From NCBI GenBank assembly GCA_040772685.1, contig JAXGXQ010000001.1, positions 620,001 to 684,000 on the forward strand: a DNA stretch of 64,000 nucleotides, given 5' to 3'. Shown one piece after another: positions 26,386-35,042 of this stretch. Within the stretch, counting starts at the first letter, position 1. Each line of letters begins with the position of its first letter. Both the position numbers and the translations under genes were made by a program. Below the pieces are notes generated by a model. The model did not search any database. It worked only from the letters and a program-made list of their open reading frames with translations, and was not told the DNA's origin. Origin of the DNA: JAXGXQ01 sp040772685 (GTDB lineage Bacteria > Bacillota > Clostridia > Saccharofermentanales > UBA5734).

Positions 26386-27663
26386 TTAATATTCGCCATT
26401 ATCATCCTTAGCTGTTCGAATTACGGGCGGCGCTTCATTATGCTCACGCTCCTGCAATCCCAAATCTGGCAGCAGACTACCGCCCAGGGTTATCGCACCG
26501 CGGCCAAAACGGTCACGCAAATCATCGACTGTTGCTTCCAGCACTTCAGTTCGCGTGTCTTCAGCTGCCGTTTCCGCGCTGTCGAAGAAACTCAGCTGTC
26601 TGTTTTGAGAGGCAACTGAAGTGGTCAGGCCCAGTGCGGTAACAGTCAGCATCCGAATCGGCTGCTCAAGGTCCCAGGCCGAAAAAACAATCTCCTGCGC
26701 CAAATCGGTGATGCGTTTAGTGGAGTTGGTTGAAACCTGCAACTGCTTCTGACGTGAAATACTTGTGAGGTCAGGTCGCTTGATTATAACTTGCACTGCA
26801 TGGCAATAAGCGCCCTGATGGCGCAGCTCGGTCCCTACTCTGTCAGCCAGACAGGCGATCGCGCTGCTGATTTCAGCGCGGCCCAAAAGGTTGCGCGCGA
26901 AGGTCTGGCCGCTGCCAATAGATTTACCCGGGTCATCGGGGCTGACAACAGTAACAGGTTCGAGGTCGATTCCGTTAGCGTAATCGTGGACAAGTTCGCC
27001 GGTTTTGCCCAACAGCTGTCTGACAGTTGTCCGGTCAAGTGCCGCTAACTGACCGATTGTCTGTACGCCTACGCGAGCCAGCGAGGCAGCGGCCATCTTA
27101 CCTACAAACAACAGGCTGGTGACGGGCAGCGGATGTACAATTTCCCGCCAGTTGGCACGATCGATAACCGTTGTGGCGTCAGGTTTTTTGTAATCACTGC
27201 CCAGCTTGGCAAATACTTTATTGAAGGATACACCGACAGAAACAGTTAGTCCCAGCTCCTGCCTGATCACAGCCCGAATATTATCTGCCAGCTGACGTCC
27301 GTCGCCAGCGAATAAATGCAGACTATCGGTCACATCCAACCAGGACTCGTCGATTCCGAAAGGCTCAACCAGATCAGTATAACGGCGATAAATCAAATTA
27401 ACTTCGCGGGAAAAATGCGCGTACCAGTCATGATGCGGCGGAATCAAAACCAAAGCAGGGCATTTCTTTTTCGCCTGCCAAACCGTTTCAGCGGTTTTGA
27501 CCCCGGCTCGTTTAGCAAGTTCATTTTTGGCCAGAATAATCCCATGCCGCTGCTCTGGGTCGCCGCAGACAGCCACAGGCTGGTCGTGGAGATCCGGTCG
27601 GTTCAGTAGTTCGACAGAAGCATAAAACCCATTTAAATCGCAATGTAAGATAACTCGGTCCAA
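26386..27663 (-). CDS. dinB: DNA polymerase IV (Y family)
   Basis: A 425-residue translesion polymerase. The palm residues are LHCDLNGFYASVE (metal-binding Asp9 and aromatic steric gate) and FGIDESWLDV. The helix-hairpin-helix thumb and little finger follow, and NRQLSFFDS near residue 365 is a beta-clamp binding motif. TTG at 27663 is the apparent start, with GAGGA 13 bases upstream inside the ridA end. It is longer than typical DinB (about 350-410) by a polar C-terminal tail. It sits only 9 bases after ridA in a metabolic gene run, which is an odd place for a repair polymerase. Confidence 0.95.
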   Translation of the reverse strand: MDRVILHCDLNGFYASVELLNRPDLHDQPVAVCGDPEQRHGIILAKNELAKRAGVKTAETVWQAKKKCPALVLIPPHHDWYAHFSREVNLIYRRYTDLVEPFGIDESWLDVTDSLHLFAGDGRQLADNIRAVIRQELGLTVSVGVSFNKVFAKLGSDYKKPDATTVIDRANWREIVHPLPVTSLLFVGKMAAASLARVGVQTIGQLAALDRTTVRQLLGKTGELVHDYANGIDLEPVTVVSPDDPGKSIGSGQTFARNLLGRAEISSAIACLADRVGTELRHQGAYCHAVQVIIKRPDLTSISRQKQLQVSTNSTKRITDLAQEIVFSAWDLEQPIRMLTVTALGLTTSVASQNRQLSFFDSAETAAEDTRTEVLEATVDDLRDRFGRGAITLGGSLLPDLGLQEREHNEAPPVIRTAKDDNGEY

Positions 27664-27672
27664 AACTAAATA

Positions 27673-28062
27673 TTATTCCTCAGCGAGGGCAACTGCCTCG
27701 ATTTCAATCATGGCATCACGTGGCAATCGTGCCACTTCCACCGCTGTCCGGGCAGGATACGGCTGTGGGAAAACCCTGCCGTAAACTTCGTTCATGCGCG
27801 CGAAATCAGCCATATCTTTGAGATAGACATTAGCTTTTACTACAGTTGCAAGCGAAGCTCCACCAGCTTCCAGGATCGCAGCGAGGTTGCGCAAGGCCTG
27901 TTCAGTCTGGGCTTCAAGCCCTTTGGCCAGTTCGCCGCTGAAAGGATCCACGCCCAACTGACCGGAAGCGAAGACCAGGCGCGAGCCCGCCGGCAAGCGT
28001 ACTGCGGGTGAATACGGCGGTTTCGGTTGTGCCTGGTTTGGAGCAAATATTGGTTCTTTCAT
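27673..28062 (-). CDS. ridA: RidA family enamine/imine deaminase
   Basis: A 129-residue member of the YjgF/RidA family that hydrolyses reactive 2-aminoacrylate and related enamines to 2-oxoacids. KPPYSPAVR near the N terminus, the ASGQLG strand, and YPARTAVEVARLP with the arginine that binds the substrate carboxylate are the family marks, ending in the IEIEAVAL strand. AAAGGAATGTAAAA lies before the ATG. It is 18 bases after the zinc dehydrogenase and just before dinB, in one run. Confidence 0.95.
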   Translation of the reverse strand: MKEPIFAPNQAQPKPPYSPAVRLPAGSRLVFASGQLGVDPFSGELAKGLEAQTEQALRNLAAILEAGGASLATVVKANVYLKDMADFARMNEVYGRVFPQPYPARTAVEVARLPRDAMIEIEAVALAEE

Positions 28063-28080
28063 TTTTACATTCCTTTCATT

Positions 28081-29109
28081 TCAGCTAAACTGAACCATGG
28101 TTTTAAGCATGGCTTCACCCCGGACAGCGATGTCGGCAAAAGCCTGGGGCGCCTCAGCGAGAGGATAAATATCGGTTATGATTTCAGCTGTGTTCACCGC
28201 GCCCGACGCCAGGTAATCGATCAGTTCGAGGAAGTCGCTTTTCAGTGCGTTGCGTGAGCCAAAAACATCAAGTTCTTTAGTTTGAATCCGGGAAAAAGCA
28301 AAGTCCAGATTTTGTTTACTGATACCGACAAGCACAACACGTCCACGGAAAGCCGCGGCATCAATGCAATTCTGGAAGGTTGCCGGCATGCCAACACATT
28401 CAATGCAAACGTCAAAGCCATCGCCGGCTGTTATTTCTTCAGTGCGCGCCTTCAGGTCTTCCTGAGGCACTTGAATTACCCGGTCAGCACCCAAAACAAG
28501 TGCTTTATCGAGGCGCTGGCGCGACATATCGCTCATAGTTACATCGGCGCCGAATTTTTTGGCTGCCAGCATGGCGAAGATGCCGATTGGACCGGCACCG
28601 ACAACCAGGACTCTGTCTCCGGCCTTTACACTGGCGCGTTTAACAGCATGGTAGCTGATGCAGAAAGGTTCGACCAAAGCAAGCGTGCGGGCATCAAGGC
28701 CTTTGCCGTCATATACCCGCGAAACAGGCATAGTGAAATACTCACGGAACATGCCGTCGCGCTGAGCCCCCAGCGTTTGATTCGAAACGCAGCAATTAAC
28801 AAAACCGCGGCGGCAGGAGTAGCACTTGCCGCAATTGTAGTAAGGATTGCCGGTGACAATCATACCTGGCTTAAGCCCATATTCATTCTCGCCTACTTCG
28901 ACTATTTCAGCCGAAAATTCATGCCCGGGTATGCGAGGATAATCGGCATATAAAAACGAGCCGCGGTAGGTGCCGGCATCGGAGCCGCAGACGCCGCCAT
29001 AGAGGATACGCAAGAGTGCTTCATCGGCAGCAGGAGCCGGTTTGGGCATTTCAATCAGCTCAACTTGGCCGGGTTCGGTAATTTGGACAGCTTTCATCAT
29101 TTCAGACAT
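28081..29109 (-). CDS. zinc-dependent alcohol/polyol dehydrogenase (MDR)
   Basis: A 342-residue medium-chain dehydrogenase. Catalytic zinc ligands are in GGVCGSD, PGHEF and LVEPF. The structural zinc site is the four-cysteine lobe CGKCYSCRRGFVNC. The NAD-binding loop is VLVVGAGPIGIFAML followed by MSDMSRQRL, which favours NAD. The glutamate and overall pattern resemble sorbitol, threonine and sugar-alcohol dehydrogenases; the substrate is unknown. ATG 29109 has AGGAGGTAATCAATCA upstream, so a 16-codon extension is rejected. It is probably co-expressed with the upstream isomerase/epimerase. Confidence 0.9.
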   Translation of the reverse strand: MSEMMKAVQITEPGQVELIEMPKPAPAADEALLRILYGGVCGSDAGTYRGSFLYADYPRIPGHEFSAEIVEVGENEYGLKPGMIVTGNPYYNCGKCYSCRRGFVNCCVSNQTLGAQRDGMFREYFTMPVSRVYDGKGLDARTLALVEPFCISYHAVKRASVKAGDRVLVVGAGPIGIFAMLAAKKFGADVTMSDMSRQRLDKALVLGADRVIQVPQEDLKARTEEITAGDGFDVCIECVGMPATFQNCIDAAAFRGRVVLVGISKQNLDFAFSRIQTKELDVFGSRNALKSDFLELIDYLASGAVNTAEIITDIYPLAEAPQAFADIAVRGEAMLKTMVQFS

Positions 29110-29217
29110 TGATTGATTACCTCCTAAAAATTGCAGCAATATTTGCTTGATTATCATAAAGCCATGCCTGATAACAAAATATCAAGCCTGGTCAAAAAAA
29201 CCGTCTCAGTCTCAGCC

Positions 29218-30057
29218 TCAACGGATCTGTTGACGCAAAAACTCAAGCGCAGCAGGTGCTTCACGCTCAAAATCACTGGTAAAGGCTTCCAGGCTGATGC
29301 CGCCGCTGTAGTTTACAGTTTTCAGCGCCTGGTAAAACTGCAGGTTTAATTCATCATCAAGTTCTGTTGGGAATCCGCGTTCTGCCAGCCTGGCAGTGTG
29401 AACGTGGCAAAGCAGCTCGGCATTATCGACAATGTGGCTGGCTGGCTCGCGCTCAGTTCCCAGGTGGTAATAATCAACCAGCACCTTGACATTGGCGTCG
29501 TCTACATCGCGGGCCAGTTGGCAACCCTCTGCAAAAGTGTTGATCAGGTTGCACTCCTGCTTGCGCAACGGTTCAATGGCTATAGTTATTTTATTGGCCA
29601 GTGCAACAGGCGCAATCCGTTTGAGCATCCTTTGCACCTGTCGATAACCTTCCGCCATGGGAAAACCTTTAGGCACATTTTTCGCGGGACCGCTGCCAAA
29701 AACCACACGGCTGGCGCCAAGGGCAGCCGCACGCTGAAGCGCTTTCGCTACATAAGCATCAACTTGGGTGTCGTTCACATCTGGGCCTGTCAAACGAATG
29801 TCAGTCGGAAAGAAATTGTTACAAGCAGGGCAGGTAATGTCTGAGGTTTTCAGCTGCTCTTGCAGAAGCTCAAATTCAGCTTCTGTCAAATCAGTCACCT
29901 GCGCCAAAGGCAGTTCCACATAATCAAAGCCAGCCCGGGCAATTTTTTTGATATACTCAAAACCAGTGCGGGCTAAACGTTCCGAAACAGTTTTATTATC
30001 GTCATCGGTTCTCGCTGACTCGCGATACAACATGTTGCTGCAACAGCCAATTTTCAT
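29218..30057 (-). CDS. sugar phosphate isomerase/epimerase-like TIM barrel
   Basis: A 279-residue AP endonuclease family 2 fold protein (IolE/IolH/tagatose epimerase-like). Metal-site residues are visible in VELPLAQV, TIAIEPL, VLVDYYHL, CHVHTARLAER and ISLEAFTSDF. The group includes inosose dehydratase, ketose 3-epimerases and hydroxypyruvate isomerase. GAGGAG seven bases before ATG 30057 supports that start over one five codons upstream. It precedes the zinc dehydrogenase by 108 bases, suggesting a two-step polyol or sugar conversion. Confidence 0.85.
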   Translation of the reverse strand: MKIGCCSNMLYRESARTDDDNKTVSERLARTGFEYIKKIARAGFDYVELPLAQVTDLTEAEFELLQEQLKTSDITCPACNNFFPTDIRLTGPDVNDTQVDAYVAKALQRAAALGASRVVFGSGPAKNVPKGFPMAEGYRQVQRMLKRIAPVALANKITIAIEPLRKQECNLINTFAEGCQLARDVDDANVKVLVDYYHLGTEREPASHIVDNAELLCHVHTARLAERGFPTELDDELNLQFYQALKTVNYSGGISLEAFTSDFEREAPAALEFLRQQIR

Positions 30058-30267
30058 TTCATCACTCCTCATAGCCTGATATTTCTACTTTATCACGACA
30101 GACACGAACGTGACAGTACTGCAGCGTTATTATTAAGTATTTTCAGTCGCCGGAAGTTGCTTTTTATCCGCGTTAAAATATGATAAAATCTACAATATAA
30201 TAATATTAATCTGAAACATTATTATAACTAAAAAACGACAATTTAATGTTCGTGACCGCGAGGCGAC

Positions 30268-31398
30268 ATGCTACGAGCTGTATTAATTGATGATGATAAA
30301 ATTTCTCTAAATGTTCTGCAAAATAATCTTACCCTGCTGGACGGACTGGTTGAAGTCGCAGGTGTTTTTACGAAACCTGCTGACGCAGTTCAGGCAATCA
30401 ACAGTTTAGCACCGGATCTGGTGATGCTCGATATCGAAATGCCGGAAATCAATGGGCTTGAACTCGCTAAGGAATTAAGCGCCAAAAGGGATAACCTGGC
30501 TTTAGTATTTGTTACTGCACACAGCGAGTATGCTCTGGAGGCATTCCGCGCCAATGCACATGATTATCTGGTCAAGCCCTGCTCAACTGAGGATTTAAAA
30601 AAGGTTCTGCTGAAAATCCGTAAACGGCTGCGGCCAACGGCAAAGGCAGCTTCACAGCTGGTTGTTAAAAATGAACCGTTTCGGATTCGTACTGCAGGCA
30701 ACCTGGAATTATACGCTGATACTGACCCAGAACCAATCCGGCTGACCGACAAAATTTCGGAATTGCTGGCTTATCTGCTTTGTCAAAAAAAGAATAAAAT
30801 TCGTAAGCGTGAACTGCAGGCGCTGTTCTGGCCGGAGCAAGAGCCGGAGAAGTCGATGCACAGCTTGTATACGGCTGTTTACCGTTTGAAGAGCATGCTC
30901 CGCAAAAACAACTTTCCTTTTGATTTACTTAGCCAGCAAGGCTACTACCAGGTAGCCTTGTGGGATTGCCAGATTGATTTTGAAACGGTTCAGAAACTGG
31001 CTGCTGATAACCAGCCGATCAGTGACAGTCAGCGCGAATTATACGAAACAGTTGTCAACGGCTATTCCAACAAATTTCTGTTTTCGCATGATTACAGCTG
31101 GGCAAGGGGCTTTGCCGACCAGATCGAAAATGACTACCGTACTATCGCTCTAAGGCTTCTTCACTACTACATCCGTGAACAACTCGAATCGGCCTTTACG
31201 CTTAGTGAACGGCTGGAACGGCGCTTCCCTTACGATGACGAAATTCAGACGCTGATTCTGCGCCTGCTCAGTATTCGAGCCGACGAAACAGTCGTCAGGC
31301 AGCGCTATGAAAAATACCGTCAGCGGCTACGCAAAGAATGCGGTATGCCGCCTTCGGTTGCCTTTGTCCGCAGTTATTTTGAGTTGCTTGGTCACTAG
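30268..31398 (+). CDS. orphan response regulator with SARP/BTAD-type output
   Basis: A 376-residue protein. Residues 1-120 are a CheY-like receiver: acidic pair DDD (8-10), phosphoacceptor in LVMLDIEMPEING, a threonine in FVTAHSEYALEAF and lysine in DYLVKPC. Residues about 155-235 form a winged helix (RLTDKISELLAYLL, KIRKRELQALFWP), and the remainder is a bacterial transcriptional activation domain of helical repeats, as in SARP/DnrI-type activators. No histidine kinase gene is adjacent. It diverges from the isomerase operon at 30057, a likely target. A GAGGCGAC motif precedes the ATG. Confidence 0.88.
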   Translation: MLRAVLIDDDKISLNVLQNNLTLLDGLVEVAGVFTKPADAVQAINSLAPDLVMLDIEMPEINGLELAKELSAKRDNLALVFVTAHSEYALEAFRANAHDYLVKPCSTEDLKKVLLKIRKRLRPTAKAASQLVVKNEPFRIRTAGNLELYADTDPEPIRLTDKISELLAYLLCQKKNKIRKRELQALFWPEQEPEKSMHSLYTAVYRLKSMLRKNNFPFDLLSQQGYYQVALWDCQIDFETVQKLAADNQPISDSQRELYETVVNGYSNKFLFSHDYSWARGFADQIENDYRTIALRLLHYYIREQLESAFTLSERLERRFPYDDEIQTLILRLLSIRADETVVRQRYEKYRQRLRKECGMPPSVAFVRSYFELLGH

Positions 31399-31407
31399 GG
31401 CTTGGCT

Positions 31408-32526
31408 TCAGTAGTCGCGGTTTTCTTTGTATGCCTCATACATCGCGATGACATTTTCCACAGGTACACCCGGCTGAATATTATGTACCTGGGCGAAAAC
31501 ATAGCCTCCCTGGTTCTTGAAAATCGACATGTTCCTTTTCACATCGGCTTTAACCGCTGCAGGTGTGCCGGTTGAAAGGATATGCTGTGTATCGATACCA
31601 CCACCCCAGAATACCAAATCAGCTCCGAACTCATTTTTGAGTTCGCCGGGGTCCATGTTATCAGCTGAGATCTGAACCGGATTAAGCGCATCAACGCCTA
31701 TTTCGATTAAATCGCCAATTATCGGTCGGATCGAACCGCATGAATGCAACAGGATTTTCTTGTTGTATTTATCCTTAATGTAACTGTATAGGGCTTTCTG
31801 ATATGGTTTTATCCGAGCGCGGTAAGTTTCAGGCGATAATATCAAAGCGTTTTGTGCTCCCATATCATCTGCTACCTTGACAAGATCAATGCGGTCACCG
31901 AGACGCTGCATTACAAAGTCGAGCAGACACTTATAATACTCCAGGAGCTTTTCATGCAGTGCATCGCTCAAAGCTTCATTTATCAACAGATCGACATAAA
32001 AATTATCGTTGCGGCGCAGCCAGGATGGCAGACCGAACATCGGCTCGCGCAAGCCCTCAAGAATACAATATTTGTCGCTGTTAGCAGCAAGTCGCTCCTC
32101 GAGCCCAACCAGCATATAATCATTCGGTTCAGGGATATTGTAGGCATCCAGATCGGCCGGTTCCTCAGCATTTTCGAGCGGATGCCGGACCATATTATAA
32201 TAAAAGCCGTCAGGATTAATCCGATAATCGATTCCCCACATATCCTTGAAAGTGCCGTCCCCGTTGTCTATCCAGGGACGGGCTTCATCAATGTAAATAG
32301 AACATGTATCAACGTCGAAATAATCAACTATGCTCTGGTCAGGGATTACCACAAACTGGCTAAGTGCTTTGATTTCAGAACCATTGTCCTTCAGATTAAG
32401 ATACTGTTTTACTTCTTGTTCCACAATCTGATGCATACCAGTGTTATTGATGCCGCCAATATCAAGCGGCACCCGATCGGGTATCCGGTGATTCATTACA
32501 GCCGTCATTCGTTCCTTCGAATTCAT
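31408..32526 (-). CDS. uroporphyrinogen decarboxylase family protein
   Basis: A 372-residue URO-D-fold protein. The family opening KERMTAVMNHRIPDRVPLDI and the C-terminal zinc/cobamide-methyltransferase-like motif ILLHSCGSI (His and Cys ligands) are clear. True HemE residues are not evident. Its relatives include MtaA/CmuA-type methyltransferases and many proteins of unknown function in Clostridia. No corrinoid protein or haem genes are nearby. GGAGCAGAAAAACT precedes the ATG. It converges with the response regulator gene, nine bases apart. Confidence 0.8.
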   Translation of the reverse strand: MNSKERMTAVMNHRIPDRVPLDIGGINNTGMHQIVEQEVKQYLNLKDNGSEIKALSQFVVIPDQSIVDYFDVDTCSIYIDEARPWIDNGDGTFKDMWGIDYRINPDGFYYNMVRHPLENAEEPADLDAYNIPEPNDYMLVGLEERLAANSDKYCILEGLREPMFGLPSWLRRNDNFYVDLLINEALSDALHEKLLEYYKCLLDFVMQRLGDRIDLVKVADDMGAQNALILSPETYRARIKPYQKALYSYIKDKYNKKILLHSCGSIRPIIGDLIEIGVDALNPVQISADNMDPGELKNEFGADLVFWGGGIDTQHILSTGTPAAVKADVKRNMSIFKNQGGYVFAQVHNIQPGVPVENVIAMYEAYKENRDY

Positions 32527-32609
32527 AGTTTTTCTGCTCCAATGTGTCCTTGATTTCTGTAGAATTTTGTCGGCTACTAAGGTATTTTCACCTGCTTTTC
32601 ACTGGTGCT

Positions 32610-33122
32610 TTAATATTCTTTTTCATCCTCAGCCCGGTTCATGTGCTCGGGGTCGGCGAACATTGCGTGATGCACAAAGTCTTCCGGCAAACGCACCATT
32701 TCACTAAGCGCTCTAAACAGCTCGTAATGCTCGCGTTCCTGTTCAATCAAGAATTCAAGCAGCTTACGGGTTTTTTCATCAGCAGCAGTTTCCAACATCC
32801 GTGTATACAGAGTAATTGCCAGATCTTCAATAATCTGTGCTTCCCTGTATGCTTCCAGTTGAGAGGGAAATTTGTCGGCCGTCCGTTTAAAATCGCCCAG
32901 TTTGCTAAAGATATTGCCCGTCTCAGCAGTGATTTTTTCGGCGTCAAAGTCTGCAGGTGAACCGTCACTCATATCTTGCAGCAGCTTTGCATGTTTACGC
33001 TCAGCATTAGCAATCAGGCGGAACGCCTCGCCGATTATATTGTCGCCGGCTAATGCGGCTTGTCGCAAATAATACTTCTCGCCGTCCAGTTCCATTTGTA
33101 TCGCATAACTCATTAAGCTCAT
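32610..33122 (-). CDS. ferritin-like/rubrerythrin-fold protein without rubredoxin domain
   Basis: A 170-residue four-helix bundle. Diiron ligand motifs are spaced as in rubrerythrins: QMELDGEKYY, ANAERKHAKLL, AQIIEDLAITLYT and IEQEREHYELF. The C-terminal tail lacks the CxxC rubredoxin module of classic rubrerythrin. Related proteins protect anaerobes from peroxide or store iron; the exact reaction is unknown. ATG 33122 has AAAGGAGG upstream; a longer frame starting at 33284 overlaps the promoter and is rejected. Confidence 0.88.
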   Translation of the reverse strand: MSLMSYAIQMELDGEKYYLRQAALAGDNIIGEAFRLIANAERKHAKLLQDMSDGSPADFDAEKITAETGNIFSKLGDFKRTADKFPSQLEAYREAQIIEDLAITLYTRMLETAADEKTRKLLEFLIEQEREHYELFRALSEMVRLPEDFVHHAMFADPEHMNRAEDEKEY

Positions 33123-33167
33123 AATGTGCCTCCTTTTGCAGCTGCCTGTTCTGTTTGACACAGTCGG

Positions 33168-33218
33168 CAGATAATATTCATCTGCAGATATTGTAGCCAT
33201 ATAGCTGACTGCAGACAA
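33168..33218 (-). promoter_or_regulatory. promoter and palindrome of the ferritin-like gene
   Basis: On the minus strand TTGTCT (33213-33218) and TACAAT (33190-33195) are exactly 17 bases apart. The predicted start of transcription falls in an inverted repeat, CAGAT-7-ATCTG (33168-33184), a plausible operator. Confidence 0.6.
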
Positions 33219-33326
33219 TTGCGGACTGCGACTTATGAGTCCGACTGCGTACAAGTTTGCGAACCTTTCACAAACCGGACTCACCTGCTTTACTTTTGTT
33301 ACATTTTCCCTGTTAACAGAATTAGT

Positions 33327-35003
33327 TCAAATCTTCATTGAAGCGCCCTTGCTGGCGGAGGTTGCAAGGCGGCTATATAGTGAAAGCCAGCCGCGCGTCG
33401 CCTTTGACTGCGGCTTCACCCAAGTCTGTCGGCGTCTGTTCAGCTCTGCCTCCTGCACATGCAGTGTCAGTGAACGCTTGGGAATATCTATGGTAATCTG
33501 ATCGCCGTCCTCGATCAACGCGATCGGTCCGCCTTCTGTCGCTTCAGGTGAAATGTGGCCAACGAAGCAGCCGTTGTTTGTACCCGAAAAACGACCGTCA
33601 GTGATCAGGGCTGTGGTTTTGGCCAACCCCATGCCGTATAGGAACTTCATGGCATTGTACATTTCCCGCATGCCTGGTCCGCCTTTCGGCCCTTCATAGC
33701 GGATTACCACAACATCACCCGGCTGGATAACCCCTGCCAGAATCGCCTCGTTGGCAGCCTCTTCGCCATCATAGCAACGTGCCCGGCCGCTAAAAACATG
33801 CATCTCGGGGATAATGGCCGAGGGTTTGGTAATACAGCCTTCCGGCGACAGATTACCTTGCAGGATCGCAACTCCGCCAAAATTCATATATGGATCAGCC
33901 AATGGCCTGATTACTTTTTGCTCAGCCGGTGCCGGGCGAACCAGCTCGAGATTCTCTGCAATACTGAGACCTGTAGCTGTCATGGCGTCGGCCCGCAACA
34001 AGGGCAATAACCGGCGCATTACCTCCGGGATCCCGCCGGCCAGGTAAAAGTCCTCCATATTGTAAGATGCAGCCGGGTTTACCTTGGCAATCAAAGGTGT
34101 CTCCCGCCCAACCTGATCGAACATCGCTGTCAGCTCATCGCTGCCGATCCCGATTTCAGCACCGATCGCATAAAGGTGGAGAATGCCGTTGGTAGAGCCG
34201 CCAGTGGCATTAAGCACCCGGGCAGCATTGAACAACGCATCGCGGGTAATGATTTTGCCTGTATTCAGCTTTTCATGCACCATGTTGACGATTCTGCGGC
34301 CGCTGCGCACGGCACAGCGAGTGCGCTCAGCATAAACGGCTGGAATCAAAGCTGCGCCCGGCAGGGTCATGCCCATGGCTTCGGCCAGGCAGCACATGGT
34401 ATTCGCTGTGCCATAAAATGAGCAGGAGCCGCAGCCAGGACCACAGCTTTCTTCTAATTCATCAAGCTTCTCCTGGTCAATCCGACCAACTTTCAACATG
34501 CCGATGGCCTCTGAAACTGAGGTCAAGTCAGCAGCCCGGTCGTCAAACTCTGCCCCGCCCAGCATAGGGCCGCCGGGGACAAAAATCGCGGGTACGTCCA
34601 GTCGGGCTGCGGCCATCAGCATGCCGGGAACAATTTTGTCACAAGAACCAAGCAACACAACCGCGTCCAGCTGATGGGTCTGCACCATGGTTTCAACATC
34701 GTTGGCAATCAAGTCACGTGCCGGCAGAATGTAGTGCATGCCATCATGGCCCTGGGCCAACCCGTCACAACCACCGATGACACCAAATTCCACAGCCATG
34801 CCGCCAGCTTCAGAAATGCCGCGCTTTACAGCTTTGGCCAGTTCGCGCAGGCTGATGCTGCCAGGCACAAGCTCACTGTAGGAGTTGGCAATACCGATCA
34901 CCGGGCGGGCCATGGTAACGTCGTCGAAACCCATGGATTTGTAGATAGCCCGGTTGAAGCTGAATTCAGGTCGTTGAAGAATTTTTTCACTGCGTCGGGT
35001 CAT
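33327..35003 (-). CDS. ilvD: IlvD/Edd family dehydratase (dihydroxy-acid or sugar-acid dehydratase)
   Basis: A 558-residue iron-sulfur dehydratase. Cluster and metal motifs are GGCDGLAQGHDGM, LLGSCDKIVPGM and CGPGCGSCSFYGTANTM. The C-terminal GPKGGPGMREMY and DGRFSGTNNG segments are family hallmarks. The family covers valine/isoleucine dihydroxy-acid dehydratase and several aldonate dehydratases. No other branched-chain biosynthesis gene is nearby while sugar-acid genes are, so an aldonate substrate is a real alternative. GGAGG lies nine bases before the ATG. Confidence 0.85.
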   Translation of the reverse strand: MTRRSEKILQRPEFSFNRAIYKSMGFDDVTMARPVIGIANSYSELVPGSISLRELAKAVKRGISEAGGMAVEFGVIGGCDGLAQGHDGMHYILPARDLIANDVETMVQTHQLDAVVLLGSCDKIVPGMLMAAARLDVPAIFVPGGPMLGGAEFDDRAADLTSVSEAIGMLKVGRIDQEKLDELEESCGPGCGSCSFYGTANTMCCLAEAMGMTLPGAALIPAVYAERTRCAVRSGRRIVNMVHEKLNTGKIITRDALFNAARVLNATGGSTNGILHLYAIGAEIGIGSDELTAMFDQVGRETPLIAKVNPAASYNMEDFYLAGGIPEVMRRLLPLLRADAMTATGLSIAENLELVRPAPAEQKVIRPLADPYMNFGGVAILQGNLSPEGCITKPSAIIPEMHVFSGRARCYDGEEAANEAILAGVIQPGDVVVIRYEGPKGGPGMREMYNAMKFLYGMGLAKTTALITDGRFSGTNNGCFVGHISPEATEGGPIALIEDGDQITIDIPKRSLTLHVQEAELNRRRQTWVKPQSKATRGWLSLYSRLATSASKGASMKI

Positions 35004-35042
35004 GATTTTCTGCCTCCATAAAATACTTTTCCGAAAAAAGTT

